Assembly: GCF_035046505.1 (NCBI RefSeq)
Contig: NC_089830.1
Span: 24,220,284-24,284,283 of the forward strand
DNA: 64,000 bases
From: Tiliqua scincoides
Taxonomy: Eukaryota; Chordata; Lepidosauria; Squamata; Scincidae
Direction: 5' to 3'
Position numbers and translations under genes: made by a program. The notes below the pieces were generated by a model. It saw only the letters and a list, made by a program, of their open reading frames with translations, did not search any database and was not told where the DNA came from. Shown here piece after piece: positions 43,401 through 55,175 of the stretch. Numbering within the stretch: position 1 is the stretch's first letter; each line of letters starts with the position of its first letter.

Positions 43401-46400
43401 GATGTCAAAATAGTCAAAATAGTTTATTGTATTAGCTAAAAGCCATCACAATGAGATAAGATAAAATATATGGATCCAAGTATACATCAAAATAGAAACA
43501 ACGATAAAATGATAAAATTAGGTCAAAATCAAGCACAAAGGCACCTACACCCATCATATTAAGGAATCTCCTTTACAATCTACCGCTATTTCCCCCAAGT
43601 AGTTGGCACGAATAGTTCTGGCAGCTTTGGCAAACAGCGCTAAGCTATAAGTGACCAATGGGTCACAATGGGAAAGTAACCAACACAATTTCATTTGTGT
43701 GTTCTCCCCTTGAAGGGTAGCCAAAATTGGCTCCAAAAATCTTACCCTAGGGTAGGGGTGCCCACACTTTTGGGTTCGAGAGCTACTTTGAAACCCAGCA
43801 AGGCCCAGAGATCTACCCTCCAGGGGGGCAACTTGGGGGGTGATGAGAAGTGGGGTGACTCCATGTGTGGGGCCACAGGGAGGGGTTGGGGAGCCCTCCG
43901 GGGGGGCAACTTGGGGGGTGATGAGAAGTGGGGTGACTCCATGTGTGGGCCAAGGGGAAGGGTTGGGGAGCCCTCCAGGGGGGCAACTTGGAGGGGTGAT
44001 GGGAAGTAGGGGGACACCAGGTGTGGGGCCAGGGGGAGGGGTTGGGGAGCCCTCCAGGAGAGCAACTTGGGGGGTGATGGGAAGTGGGGGGACACCAGGT
44101 GTGGGGCCAGGAGAGCGGCTGGGGAGCCCTCCAGGGGGGCAACTTGGAGGGGTGATGGGAAGTGGGGGGACACCAGGTGTGGGGCCAGGGGGAGGGGTTG
44201 GGGAGCCCTCCAGGAGAGCAACTTGGGGGGGTGATGGGAAGTGGGGGGACACCAGGTGTGGGGCCAGGAGAGCGGCTGGGGAGCCCTCCAGGGGGTCAAC
44301 TTGGAGGGGTGATGGGAAGTGGGGGGACACCAGGTGTGGGGCCAGGGGGAGGGGTTGGGGAGCCCTCCAGGAGAGCAACTTGGGGGGGTGATGGGAAGTG
44401 GGGGGACACCAGGTGTGGGGCCAGGGGAGCGGCTGGGGAGCCCACCAGGAGGGCAACGGAGGCAGCCCCACACCCTCTTCCCCACCCGCCCTCCCTCTGC
44501 CCCAAGGTGCCTGCTCAGCTCACCCTCTGGGAGCAGGAAAAGTTCTCCGAGGGCGCCGCAGGGCCGATCCCAGCCTCGGGAGGAAGGCGGCGACATGAGG
44601 CAGCGCAGCCCAGCCGCGCCATGCTTCCTCCCAGGCTCCCCTTACCTGTCCCCAGGGAGGGGGTCTCGGCGGTGCCTCCGGCGGTGCTCGCCCTCCCGCC
44701 GGCCGCAGCCTCACAGCGCCTGGCTCCCGAGGCAGGGATGGCAGCGCCCGCGGGGGGCAGCAGCAGCAACCAGAGCGTCCCCGCCGGCCACGGGCTCCCG
44801 CATTTTTAAAATTTTAAACAATTTTAAGTTGTTTAAAAGACTTGCACAGAAAGGGGCAAGAAAGAGCCCTGGAGCTTCCCGATTGGCCCACCATGTTGAA
44901 AGGGGTGGAAAAGAGCCCTGGAGCTTCCTGATTGGCCTGCCATGTTGAAAGGGGCGGGAAAGAGCCCTGCAGCTTCCCAATTGGTCCACCATCACATCCG
45001 GGACACTCTGTGGCGCTGGGCCAATCAGGAAGCTCCAGGGCTCTTTCCCACCCCTTTCAACATGGCGGACGGGAGGCTCGGCGTGCAATCGACCGGATTT
45101 TGCTTGGCGATCGACCGGTCGATCGCGATCGACATCTTGCGCACGTCTGCCCTAGGGTTTTAATAAAGCTGGCAATGAAGCAGGTAATGTACAATATCCT
45201 CGATCTGTCCTGCTCCACAAATACAAAAGCTCAAATGCCTGGGAATGGACAAATATCTGCCATCTAGAACTGCCGTTGGCATGGTTTGGAAATGCAGTTC
45301 AGTAAACGCCTTTCTCAAAGAGGCAAAGGTAAGTGAATATAAATATTGCACTCTTGAGTGACTTGGTTTCAGGAAACGATACAGCTGAGAACAATTTGAA
45401 GATCTTACTATATCTAAGTCCTGATCATTATCCAGTTTGAACATCCATTCCCTCAGCACTTGTTTAATTTCAGAAAAGACAAAATTGTCAGTAGAAAGAG
45501 CTTTAGATTTTAAGAGCATTTGCACCAAAGTAGCCCAATCTCCTCTTCTCCACTGCTCAGCCAAACAGAGTTTAGGAAGACGATTTTCCGGCATGTTCAA
45601 CACTCTTTTATAATAAGAAATTATGGCTACGGCAGCCCTGGCCTTTATAGATACCATACCTGTCTCCATTCTGAGAAATGCTGCCAGAGTAGATGGGGGA
45701 ACTGCCAAAATGTGCCTCAAAAATTTATTTTGAACAACTTTGGGAATGTGTACATTGTTCTGCTTTATACCCCAGATCTCTATACCATATAACATTTGAG
45801 AAATTACTCTTCCCGAAAAACGTTTAAGCTGGAATTACCAAATTGCCTCCTCTGGAATGGAAAAATTTTAGTAAGGCATAGCTTGATTTTTGTGCTAATG
45901 TTTTAACATTTTGAAGTTGGGATTTCCAGCTATTTCTTTTGTCAAAGAATACACCCAAATATCTGAAGGCAGGAACTTGTTCAATCTTGCGATCACCCAA
46001 AGTCCAACTAAATTTAGGTGAACGCTTGCCAAAAACCACTATTTTAGATTTGGCGTAATTCACCCTCAATTGCTCCGAATCACTAAAATCTTGTAGCTTG
46101 TTTAAAATTCTCTTAAGCCCTTTCCTATTCAAAGATAATAAAACAATGTCGTCCGCATAAAGAAGGGTTGCAATCTTAAGGTTTCCAATTGAAGGGGGGA
46201 AATGATCTGCATGAGTTAGAAAGTTTACAATGTTGTTAATATAAAGGTTGAAAAGAAGTGGGGCCAACAAGCACCCTTGTCTAACACCTTTGGTAGAACA
46301 AATTTCCTCCGTCAATCTTCCATCTGCATTAATCCTTACCCTCAAGGTAGTATTAGTATATAATTCCTGCATTAAGAGCAGCAGCCTCCTATCAATATTA

Positions 46401-49400
46401 GTCCCAGCAAGCTTATCCCATAGACGATCCCTAGGGACTGTATCAAATGCAGAGGAAAAGTCTATAAATGCTGCAAATAGCCATTTGCTTGTATATTTAC
46501 AAATTAAATGGTGAAGGACAAAGATTTGATTCACTGTACAATGGCCTTTCCTAAACCCAGCTTGTTCTTGATGTAAAATATCACTTTCCTCAACCCACTT
46601 TACCAGCTTCTGAAGGAGATAACGACAGTAGATCTTAGAACTAATGTCCAGTAAACTAATTGGGCGATAATTCTGGGGGTTAGAATTATCCCCTTTTTTG
46701 TAAACTGGAAAAATAATACTCTGCCTCCAGCCTTCCGGGAAAAGTCCTGCAGCATTAATGTAAGTAAATAATTTGGCAAGGAGAGGGGTCCACCATTCAA
46801 TATTGGTCTTATACACCTTGGGAGGAATCATGTCCTCTCCAGGTGCTTTTCCTGTTGCTAGAGCATCTATAAGTTCACCTACTTCCTGTTCTGTGACTGG
46901 GGGCCATTCTGGTGTTAATGCCAAAAGCGACTGGCTATTGCTAACATCATTTTGCCTGGCATTGGCGTCACTATCAAATATATTACTAAAATATGAACAC
47001 CATGTACCAGCAGCAATACAGTCATTCATTTTACAGCTAAGACCCAAATTGGGAGGTGAAATTAAAGACCAAAACTTTTTTCATTCTTTTCCACGACAGC
47101 CTTCCCCAATTCCTTCCACTGAGCTGACATATGTGCACTCATTTTTTGTTTCAGAAGTTCCTTATAAGTTGAACGACATTGGGTCGAAGCATCTAAATCT
47201 GAAACTAGCCGAGTTTGTCTTGTCTTCCTAATCAATCGAGTCAGACGTTTTTTGGCCAATCTACATTCCTTATCAAACCAGCTACCCCGGTAGGGGGCAG
47301 AACCAGGTTCCCGTGTCTTCTGAACTAATAAAGGCCTTAACATTGAAGTAATATAGTTAAGGCTTTCTATAGGATCCATGTCTCCTTTAACAACGTCCCT
47401 ATGCAAAACCACAAGATTAGGACTGTTTAATAATTCCCGGATTGATAAATCCATAGTGGGGGACCATTTCAATGGTTTCCCCACAACAATAGTCCTCTCA
47501 GCCCAATCAGTGGAAATAGAAGGCAGCTGAGGGATTTCTGTCGATATAGAGAGATATACAGGTAATGATCACTATCAGGACGATCTAAGATGTCATAGTT
47601 CAGCTTAAAAGATAATAACCTGCTAATTGGGTAAGAGGCATTACCTGCTAATTGGGTAAGATAATTACCCCTGCTAATTGGGTAAGTGGCACTTTTTCAA
47701 GTGGGTGCTCCTTTTTTAGCAGGGGGAGAGTAACTGGCCCACCTCACCCCAGCACTGTCTGTTCTAGTGGCTGTCTGCTGGTATTCTTTTGCATCTTTTT
47801 AGATTGTGAGCCCTTTTGGGACAGGGAGCCATTTAGTTATTTGATTTTTCTTTGTAAACCGCTTTGTGAACTTTTAGTTGAAAAGCGGTATATAAATACT
47901 GTTAATAATAAAATAATAATAATAAAATGGTGGAACAAAAAATATAATCAATGACACTTGCTGCCCTACTGTTTTTTAAGTAAGTGAAATAACCCTTTGA
48001 GTTATCCAAAAAACTGCCATGAAAGCAAGTTAACTGAAAAGATGACATTAACCCAACTAACCTGCTACCTTGTGTATTAGCCACCTTATCTAAGGAGGAG
48101 TGATCAGATAAAAAGACTTCATTATGAAGCACAGAGATGGTTCTGGTCCCTGGCACATTGAACCCAAAATGGTTGGTTGGCCACATCACATAACTTAGAA
48201 GCACTGATGTAACGTACTTAGCTAGAAATAGACATTTGCTTGTCTCCATTTGCTCTTTTCCAGTCCTTGGGGTCACAGTCTTTCTGGTGCCACAAGGGCT
48301 TTTTGATTGCTGTAAAGGCATCCCTGCCTGTTGCCTCTGGAATATTTTGGAGAATCTTGGTTTGCATTGGATTCCTTAGGGAAGGGCAGATATTGCTGTA
48401 ACTCACCAGATTGACTCTCTCTGTAGGAAGAAGGGGATTATCATAAACATGTCTTCGATATTTGCCCGTCGTCCTATCCCCCTGCAACAGATATATTCTG
48501 CATCCAAGGTGAGTAGCATGTACACCTCTGTAACCCTATATCTTCAGGTTCAGGCTGTCAATAGGACATATTTTTCTGGTGCAGTTCTGTGGCCTGCTGA
48601 AGGGAAAGGTGTCAGCTCCCAGTCAGTTGAGTGATAGTAATATTACTTCCAGGGGGTTTCTTCTGTCTTTTTCCCACCATGCCTGCAGCTTCTCTGGATG
48701 GGAAAGAGGTGGCTTGGGTTGGAGGGGCAGTTGACTGGTTGTGCACGAAAAACTTGCTGGTGTGTTCCTAGCTTAAGCAGAAAAAGAGTAAGAACTACAG
48801 GAATGAGTGCATTTCTACGGGGCTACACCTGCCATATGAAAGGCTGCTCAGGTGTGCCCTGTTTTGAGATGCCCTCCTGCAAGCTGAAGAACTCAAAGGG
48901 CTTGAACACAGGATGATACAAGATAGGAGGAGCCATTGACTGAGCTTTTTCTTCTTCTGTTAAGACGACTGGTGATTTTCTTGTTGTGGCTGATCTTTCC
49001 GGATCCTTCCCTTCCCAATGGATGGGGAAGATGTCACACACAGGGTGAGAGAGGACTCCAGTGGCGTAGCTAAGGATCATGTAGCCCAGTGCTGAACTCA
49101 GAATGCCCTGGTTGTGACGTCACACTTGGCCTTTTAAAAAGGGTGAAAATGGGGGGAAATCTGCCTCCTCCCCCAGCAGCTCGCTGCCCACTTGCACTGC
49201 TGCCTCCCCCCCCCCAGGCTCCCCCTATATCAACAACTAATTGGTTCACTGCTGTATCATAGGAACACGTAATTGGCTTTCAGAATGAACAGTCTCAATG
49301 GTCAGTTTTGAATTAACCAAACATAGTTTTTGTTACATAATGCAGTTGTATTTTTATTTTTGTTATTTGGCTGTAACTTTTGATATAATAGAGATATTTT

Positions 49401-52364
49401 GATGCTGTTTGTTTCATTGTATTCTGCATTAAATTCCACATTGAATGGTGTATAACATGATGGTGTTATAAAACCAAAGTTTTAACTATTTTGGTCACTA
49501 GTGTTCAGCTCAGATTGCTGCCCTCCCTTATGCTTGTGGCCCACTACAATTACTACCCCCTGCACCCCTTAGCGACACTACTGGAGGACCCAGAATGGGT
49601 CCTCTTGCTTGTCAGAATGACTCCAAGTCCCTCCTGCTTTTCACACGGAAGCCTTCAAGGACAGTAGGACAGGCATACAATGATTGTGTCTAACATAGGA
49701 TTGTGTGTTGATGTGTCACCAATACATCCTTTCAGCATGGAAAGTGCTATAAATCCATTCTTTTCTTTCCTGCTACCACTGTGTGTCCTTCATGACCTTC
49801 AAATAATCTACTTTTCACATAAGTGGAACATGCAGCTTGATTGTGCCCTTGTCAATTGAGACCTTCTTTTGAAGAGGTTGCTACACCTTGAATGCTCACA
49901 GAGGTATTTTCACCCTCAGACTCTGACTTTTCTGCCCTTTCAGGTATTTATAGATGTCTTCTCCCGAGCATTGGACGGAGAATACCGCTCCAAAGGCATC
50001 ATTGTGCAGGTACTGTTGATTGAGCCTCCTGTTCTTATCCCAAGCAATCAAAGGACAATCGGACTTGTGGCAGACCACTCAACAGGACAAAATTCTGCTG
50101 GACAGCCGCCCCTCCCCTGCCTCGGGGGAGAAGGGGAGCACTCCCTCGCCCAGCCAGCCGGGGCCTGCCTTGGCGGGCAGGGCACCTGGCTGTGACATCG
50201 GGAGCCCCCAGCTGGACCTCCCAACATCGTCTGCAGAGTTACAGGACCCAGGTGGGCAGGGTCAGCCCACCCCCCAAAGGCAGAGACCAGGGCAGAGGCA
50301 GCAGCCTTCCCAGCCATCTCAGGAACAACCCTGGCAGCTCCAGGTGAGAGGAGGTGGGAGGGAACCAGAGAGAGGAAGGGGAGGAGTGCTGGTCATCCCA
50401 GGGGAGGGCAGTCCCAGAGACAGGCCCTTTCTGTACCATCCCTGTGAGGGAAAGGGAGGGGCCAAAGCGGGGGTCTGCCCTACATAAACCTGGAGGCCAG
50501 GGATGACAAGGCAGTTGGGAGTTAGAAGAGCAGGCAGGAGGATCTGCTGCTAGCAGCCCCTGCTCCTGACTGACAAATGCTGCCAACCCAAAGAGGGGGA
50601 ACCGGGTGACACAACCCCCCCTCTTCTTCTGGTGAACTGTTCTGAGGCCTCCACAAGGGGGTCCCCCTCGGAAAGGCCAGGTGGGCCCTCCCCTCCCCCC
50701 ACAGGGAGACCTCACACCCTCCATGGCCCAGCTGACTCCTGAGGAGTTGCAAATTTACTAAGGGCATGTTTGCAACCCTCCTGGCCTGGTGCAAGTCCAC
50801 GCTGGCCCAAGGTGCAATCAGGATTGCGCCCTTAGTTAACCAACTTTAGTATCCAGGGGCAGGACCAAGGAGAGGAGGAAGCAAGCTTGCTTTAATTACT
50901 TGTTCCCTTCCATTGTTTCATATTATTTTGTGATAGTGTTGTTTTATTATAAACAGGAAAAATGAAAATAATAATGAAAGGAAGACAACAATTAATCCCC
51001 CCCCCACACACACACACACATAGGAACTGCCTAATTAAGAGGCAGCCCATCACTAATTCCCCAGTGATTCTGAACTGGAAGCAACAAAAGGGACAGAATT
51101 GGCAAAGAGGTTCCAATGGTAGAGTAACTTCTAAAAACCTGGATTGGCATTTTGCCAGTCCATACACATTTATTGGCAGTCAGAATATGAAGCCTCCAGA
51201 TTGTCAAGGTCTGGGAAAAAAGTACTTGAAGCCTAGACCTCCAGCCTAGAACCTTCTGCCAACTGAACATCAGGCTGCAGTTCCCAGCCCCTGACCTGAG
51301 GAATCTTAAGTTGGAGAAGACAAGAATGGATTCAGACATGGTCACTCACTCTAATGCTCCTTCCTTCTGCAGAGTGTGCTGCCCAGTTTTGTTGACTCCA
51401 ATATGACTAGCGAGATTGTAAGATTTATGAAGATACCGGCAGATGTGTTTGCACACAAGGCATTGGATACTGTGGGGCTCACCAACAGAACCTCGGGCAC
51501 ACTTAAGCACAGCATTACGGTGAGTTCAGTGTGTGAGTTGCTAGGTGGATTAATGGATAGTGGCAAGCCCTTGTTTGCTTTTTATCCTCTATACAAAAAT
51601 GTGAAGCACCAACATATTCTTGGTCTGCCTCTGGGGCAAAGTCCAAACGTTATTTAGTTGTGGGTAGTTTATTTCCCACCTCCACTTGTTTTTCATGTTA
51701 CAAAATGCAATCGGAGAGTCTGCAGTTCGCCTCAGTAGGTGAGATATGGGGCTTGCAGAACGATTACCAGTTTGTGTGCCATTAATGCAGTAGTAGCTCT
51801 GCTGATTCTCAGGCATACATTAGAGGGGAGCAGAAGCCGGTGAGCACATGAAGGCGAGTTCCTCCTATCAGTCTACCCAAGGCAGCTATCTCAGTTGGCC
51901 TCATGGATGGGCCGGCCCTGCTGATATTAGTTGGTTTCCTCTCCGAGGGCCTTGGGAACTGCAGCTTGTGAGGATGCTGAGAATTCTGTAACAGAGAATT
52001 TGGGGCATCTGTGCCTCTGGCCTCCTCCCAGAACCAAGCGTTTCCTGGGGGGGAGGGAATAAATTTGAAGCCAGTTCTGGCTAATAAGGCTGCGGCCTCA
52101 TTACATCCCCCAAACTCTACTCCTTAGTCGCCTTGGGTGCCCCCCAGGGAGAAAGGCAGATTGCAACTCCAATAAATAAATAATAATAAATACTCCTCTT
52201 GCTCAGAGAAAAGCCTCACTCAGCCTTGCTCAGCATTTTCCTTCTTTTCGTTTGCCTTTCAGTATCTCGTGGGACGGACATTAATTCCCCAGTGGTTGCA
52301 GTTTTCATCCATCGGGGATGTTTTAAATTTAATCTTGTTCAAGAGACTGCTAAAGCAGGACTAG
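37469..52364 (+). CDS. HSD17B3: HSD17B3-like short-chain dehydrogenase, copy B (complete, 11 exons)
   Basis: Exons 37469-37640, 38560-38606, 38857-38932, 39658-39768, 41947-42011, 43082-43126, 43224-43258, 48427-48508, 49944-50009, 51373-51519 and 52263-52364 join in frame to 948 nt, 315 residues (human HSD17B3 has 310). All borders are GT-AG. Residues 7-27 form a hydrophobic ER anchor. The Rossmann cofactor motif TGATAGIG is at 60-67. [16 protein letters not shown] (76-91) closely follows human HSD17B3. NNVG is at 137-140. Expected catalytic residues are N166, S194, Y207 and K211 (YSASK). The C-terminus is FKRLLKQD. It should reduce or oxidise 17-keto/hydroxy steroids or a related lipid using NADP(H). 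HSD17B12-like acyl-CoA reductase activity is the main alternative. Relative to copy A, exons 5-11 differ by 27 replacement and 2 silent changes. The genes are in direct tandem, about 40 kb apart. Confidence 0.87.
39760..39870 (+). repeat. Local direct repeat spanning the exon 4 donor (unit 1)
   Basis: GGCATTCT at the end of exon 4, then GGTATATGCACCTTTTCCTA and onward to GCAATCCTAACAGCACAATA, is repeated about 446 bp downstream at 40210-40315. Confidence 0.8.
40210..40315 (+). repeat. Local direct repeat of the exon 4 donor region (unit 2)
   Basis: The second copy contains GGCATTCTCGGTATATGC, so it carries a possible decoy splice donor from the exon 4 end with one base changed. It is followed by the same AATCCTAACAGCACAATAGG block. 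Confidence 0.8.
40543..41148 (+). mobile_element. Solo LTR (fossil), copy B only
   Basis: A 606-bp element beginning TGTCAGGCC and ending GATCTGACA, with TG/CA ends and an exact 5-bp duplication GAGGG (40538-40542 and 41149-41153). A TATA-like GGTATATATGG near 40836 suggests plus orientation. No internal region is present, so it is a solo LTR of an LTR retrotransposon or retrovirus-like family. Copy A has the empty site near 137, so it is younger than the duplication. Confidence 0.85.
41219..41775 (-). mobile_element. Second solo LTR (fossil), copy B only
   Basis: 557 bp with TG/CA ends and an exact 5-bp duplication GGTGG (41214-41218 and 41776-41780). On the minus strand it starts TGTATTGGAATC and has a TATA-like CATAAAAG. 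Copy A has the empty site near 211. The family is related to the fragment in the copy A hAT element (7839 onward). Confidence 0.85.
42431..42696. mobile_element. TTAAGGGCGCAATCC-type DNA repeat fragment
   Basis: Replaces the sequence corresponding to about 850-1225 of copy A. It starts TTAAGGGCGCAATCCTAACC, then CACTCATGCCGACATAGG, and becomes G-rich. No matching right end was found, so it is partial. Confidence 0.55.
43820..44455 (+). repeat. G-rich minisatellite, about 77-bp unit, inside hAT element
   Basis: About eight units, each with GGGGCAACTTGGGGGGTGAT, GACACCAGGTGTGGGGCCAG and GGGGAGCCCTCCAGG. Two alternating unit variants (GGGAGGGGTT and GAGAGCGGCT) suggest a higher-order pair. Long open frames on both strands here are repeat artefacts. 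Confidence 0.95.
44858..45066. repeat. Tandem plus inverted repeat with CCAAT-like boxes in hAT element
   Basis: Three direct units of about 57 bp (AGAGCCCTGGAGCTTCCTGA, TTGGCC, CCATGTTGAAAGGGG) are followed by one inverted unit (CCAATCAGGAAGCTCCAGGG, CTCTTTCCCACCCC, TTTCAACATGG). Units can fold on each other. Confidence 0.85.
47622..47935 (+). mobile_element. Short L2-tailed (SINE-like) insertion, copy B only
   Basis: Absent at the matching site in copy A (about 6640). It starts with CTGCTAATTGGGTAAG repeated three times, then the same body as 17797-18060. It ends GCGGTATATAAATACTG and AAT units. Confidence 0.8.
49059..49583. mobile_element. hAT-type MITE, copy B partner of 8972-9492
   Basis: Ends CAGTGGCGTAGCTAAGG and CCTTAGCGACACTACTG. 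Target duplication GAGGACTC / GAGGACCC, one mismatch. Confidence 0.85.
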
Positions 52365-52740
52365 CCTTCCTTTCTGGAGATCCACGAGGGGATGGGTCAT
52401 GGCCCAGTGTCCCAGCCCTAAAGCTTTGTTTGGGTCTTGTTCTCCTGCACACTTATGTTGATGAGCAGTTTCCCACCAAGTTTCAATTGCAAATTTGGCA
52501 AGCTGCTTCCCCCCCCTCCCGCTTTTTTGGGAAAGGGTGAGAACCATCAAAGCGAAACAACTGAAAGCTGGTTGAAACTGATTTTTCTCCTGGTGCTCAT
52601 TTTTCGCTGGTTTTGTTAAGTTGCTAAATGATGATTGCCCATCCGGAAAAACTGTACACTGTAACACGCCCTGTCTGTGCCAGGCAGAGGCTTGGTTTTT
52701 AGCTCTGCTGCCACGACTGCCTCTCGTTTTCAGCTGAATC

Positions 52741-53310
52741 TTTTTTTCTTTACTTTATTGATGAATAACAAAATAAAAAAGATACTATCATAAAATGCAA
52801 TAGTATATATGTATTTTTTAAAAAAACCTATAAAGGAATAAGGGGGAGAAAAAAGGAAAGATATAATGCCCCAGGAAGCATTTGCATAACACCAGAATCA
52901 GGGGACATCCACGAAAGTTGGGAGAGTTAGGACAGACAGAAGAATATATTTCTTTACCCAGTGTGTAATTAGTTTGTGGAACTCCTTGCCACAGGATGTA
53001 GTGATGGCATCTTGCCTGGATGCCTTTAAGAGGGGATTGGAGGAATTTCTGCAGGAAAAGTTCATTACTGGTTACAAGTCATGGTAGGTATGTGCAAGCT
53101 CTTGGCTTTAGAGGTAGACTGCCTCTGATTGCCAGATGCAGGGGAGGGCACCAGGACGCAGGTTGTGTCTGTTGTCTTGTGTACTCCCTGGGGCATTTGA
53201 TGGGCCACTGTGGGATACAGGAAGCTGGACTAGATGGGCCCTTGGCCTGATCCAGTGGCGCTCTTCTTATGTTCTTATAATAAGGAAGGACAAAAATGCC
53301 ACATATATCC
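52741..53310 (-). mobile_element. L1 3' end split by CR1, copy B
   Basis: Partner of 13648-14235, with the plus-strand CR1 3' fragment at about 52895-53275 inside it. Confidence 0.55.
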
Positions 53311-54055
53311 TTATACAGGCGTGCACTGTTTAACAACCATTTGCTTAATGACAAACCTCATAAATGACAGTGGTCAAAGCACAATAAATATGCTCTTAAT
53401 GAGGCAATTGCATCTCTCATAGCCTGCGGCAGAGTGACTGTTTACACAACTGAGAGGCTCTTAATTCAAAGAAGAGGCAATCTATCTCCGGTAGCCTGTG
53501 CAGCCAGTTAGTGTCTAGCACGGAGTGTCTGTTTACACCACAAAGGCAATAGTTTGGACTGTGTGTTCACTTAATGACCTTATCACATAACAACCAATTT
53601 GGACCCAATTGGAAGCAGCCCAAGGCCTAGCGTCTAGAATGAGGCTAAGGACAGTGAGGGACTCTGCTGCTGCTGCAAGTGTCACTTTCCAGGAAGGCCA
53701 GGAAGTGGCAGGCGAAGAACGCACTGGTGTAGCTAAGGGGGTGCAGGGGGTAGCAATTGCACCAGGCAACAAGTTTTAGCCTGTGCACCCAGTTAGTATC
53801 TGGCAGGGGTGTCTGTTTACACCACAAAGGCAATAGATTGGACCGAATGTTCACTGAATGACCTTACGACAGCGAGGGACTCTGCTGCTGCTGTATAATG
53901 TAATGCACCCTGTCTGTGACAGGCAGAGGCTTGGGTTTTTGCTCAGCTGCCATGACTAACTCTTATTTTCAGCTGAATCATATTTTCCTTTTCTTTATTG
54001 ATGAATAATAAAATAAAAAAGATACAATCATACAATTCAATATGATATACCTTTT

Positions 54056-55129
54056 TAACATCTACATGAAGCCGCTGGGAGAGGTCATCTGGGGGTTTGG
54101 AGTGGGTTGCCACCAGTACGCTGATGACACCCAGCTTTATCTCCCCCTGATTCTGAGGAGGCGGTTGGGGTCCTGGATCGCTGTCTGGAGGCGGTTAGGG
54201 ACTGGATGTGGGTGAACAAGCTGAAATTAAATCCGGATAAGACAGAGGTGCTCTTGGTTAGGAAATCCACAGCTCGGGTGCTGGACTATCGTCCTGCTCT
54301 GAATGGGGTTGCACTCCCTCTGAAGGAGCAGGTCCGCAGCTTGGGGGTTCTCCTGGATCCACAGCTGCTCCTGGAGTCCCAGGTGGCGGTGGTGGCCAGG
54401 GAAGCCTTTGCTCAGCTTCGGCTGATTCGCCAGTTGCGACCGTACCTGAGCTGCGCAGACCTGGCCACAGTAACCCATGCCCTAGTGACATCTAGATTAG
54501 ATTATTGCAATGCGCTCTACGTGGGGCTGCCTTTGAAGACGGTCCGGAAATTACAACTAGTACAGAACGCAGCTGCTCGTGTGGTTGCCGGGGCACGTTG
54601 GTTTGACTCTGTCGAGCCGTTGCTCCGGCGGCTACACTGGTTGCCGGTTCTGTTCCGGGCCCAATTCAAGGTGCTAATTTTGACTTTTAAAGCCCTTTAC
54701 GGCTCGGGTCCGGGGTATTTGAGGGACCACCTCCTTCCCTACAATCCGGCCCGTGCTCTTAGATCTTCTGGGGGGGCCCTTTTGACTGTGCCGCCACTAA
54801 GAGATGTGAGAGGGGTGGTGGCCAGGAAGAGGGCCTTCTCAGTGGTGGCCCCCGAACTGTGGAATACCCTCCCCTTAGAACTGAGAACTGCTCCCTCGTC
54901 GCCAATGTTTCGGCGTGGACTGAAGACCTTTTTATTTCAAAAAGCTTTTAATTGTTGACAGGCTGGCTGGCGTTCTTGCTTTTTATATGAAAATCCACGG
55001 GGTTTGTTTTGTTTTTAGCTTTTTAATCATTGTAAATTGTTTTTAACTGTTTTTCATGTTGTATTTTTAAATTGTTTGTTAGCCACCTTGTGTGCCCGTT
55101 GGGCAAAAAGGCGGGGTACAAATTAATAA

Positions 55130-55170
<41 letters not shown>
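54056..55170 (+). mobile_element. L2-clade LINE, 5'-truncated
   Basis: An open frame (54206-54958) covers the RT C-terminal part: NKLKLNPDKTEVLLVRKS, RSLGVLLDPQLLLESQVAV and TSRLDYCNALYVGLP. It aligns with 2245-2981 of the L2 in copy A at clearly lower identity, so it is another subfamily. The YADD segment at about 54115 is in a different frame. The 3' tail is GGGCAAAAAGGCGGGGTACA plus (AAT)n at 55130-55170. Confidence 0.85.

Positions 55171-55175
<5 letters not shown>

Larger units (their letters stand above)
43753..45149. mobile_element. hAT-type non-autonomous transposon, copy B only
   Basis: 1397 bp flanked by an exact 8-bp duplication CCCTAGGG (43745-43752 and 45150-45157), which is single in copy A near 4168. 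Ends are TAGGGGTGC and GCACGTCTG, slightly decayed inverted repeats. Sub-terminal blocks (AAACCCAGCAAGGCCC with AGATCTAC; GATCGACCGGTCGATCGC) show it is the same family as 7028-8217, in the opposite orientation but with a different interior. Confidence 0.9.
43410..48290 (-). mobile_element. APE-type LINE (Vingi/ingi-like), copy B, interrupted
   Basis: The same insertion as 3835-7000. Minus-strand RT spans 47047-45824 with [28 protein letters not shown] and an intact LYADDIV box. The C-terminal part (45795-45160) with CICGAG...HYLLHC is in a different frame. The endonuclease part is at about 48260-47940. A hAT element (43753-45149) and an L2-tailed short element (47622-47935) have landed in it since the duplication. 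Confidence 0.75.

Noticed and set aside
43554-44809. Long open frames on both strands rich in Pro/Gly/Ser
   Set aside because: They run through the 77-bp minisatellite. The repeat unit keeps several frames open, and no protein family is recognisable.
37469-52364. Assignment as HSD17B12 or HSDL1
   Set aside because: Motifs overlap, but the [16 protein letters not shown] stretch, the length of the segment before VNCNILS and the absence of an HSD17B12-type basic tail fit HSD17B3 better. Kept as alternative, not as call.
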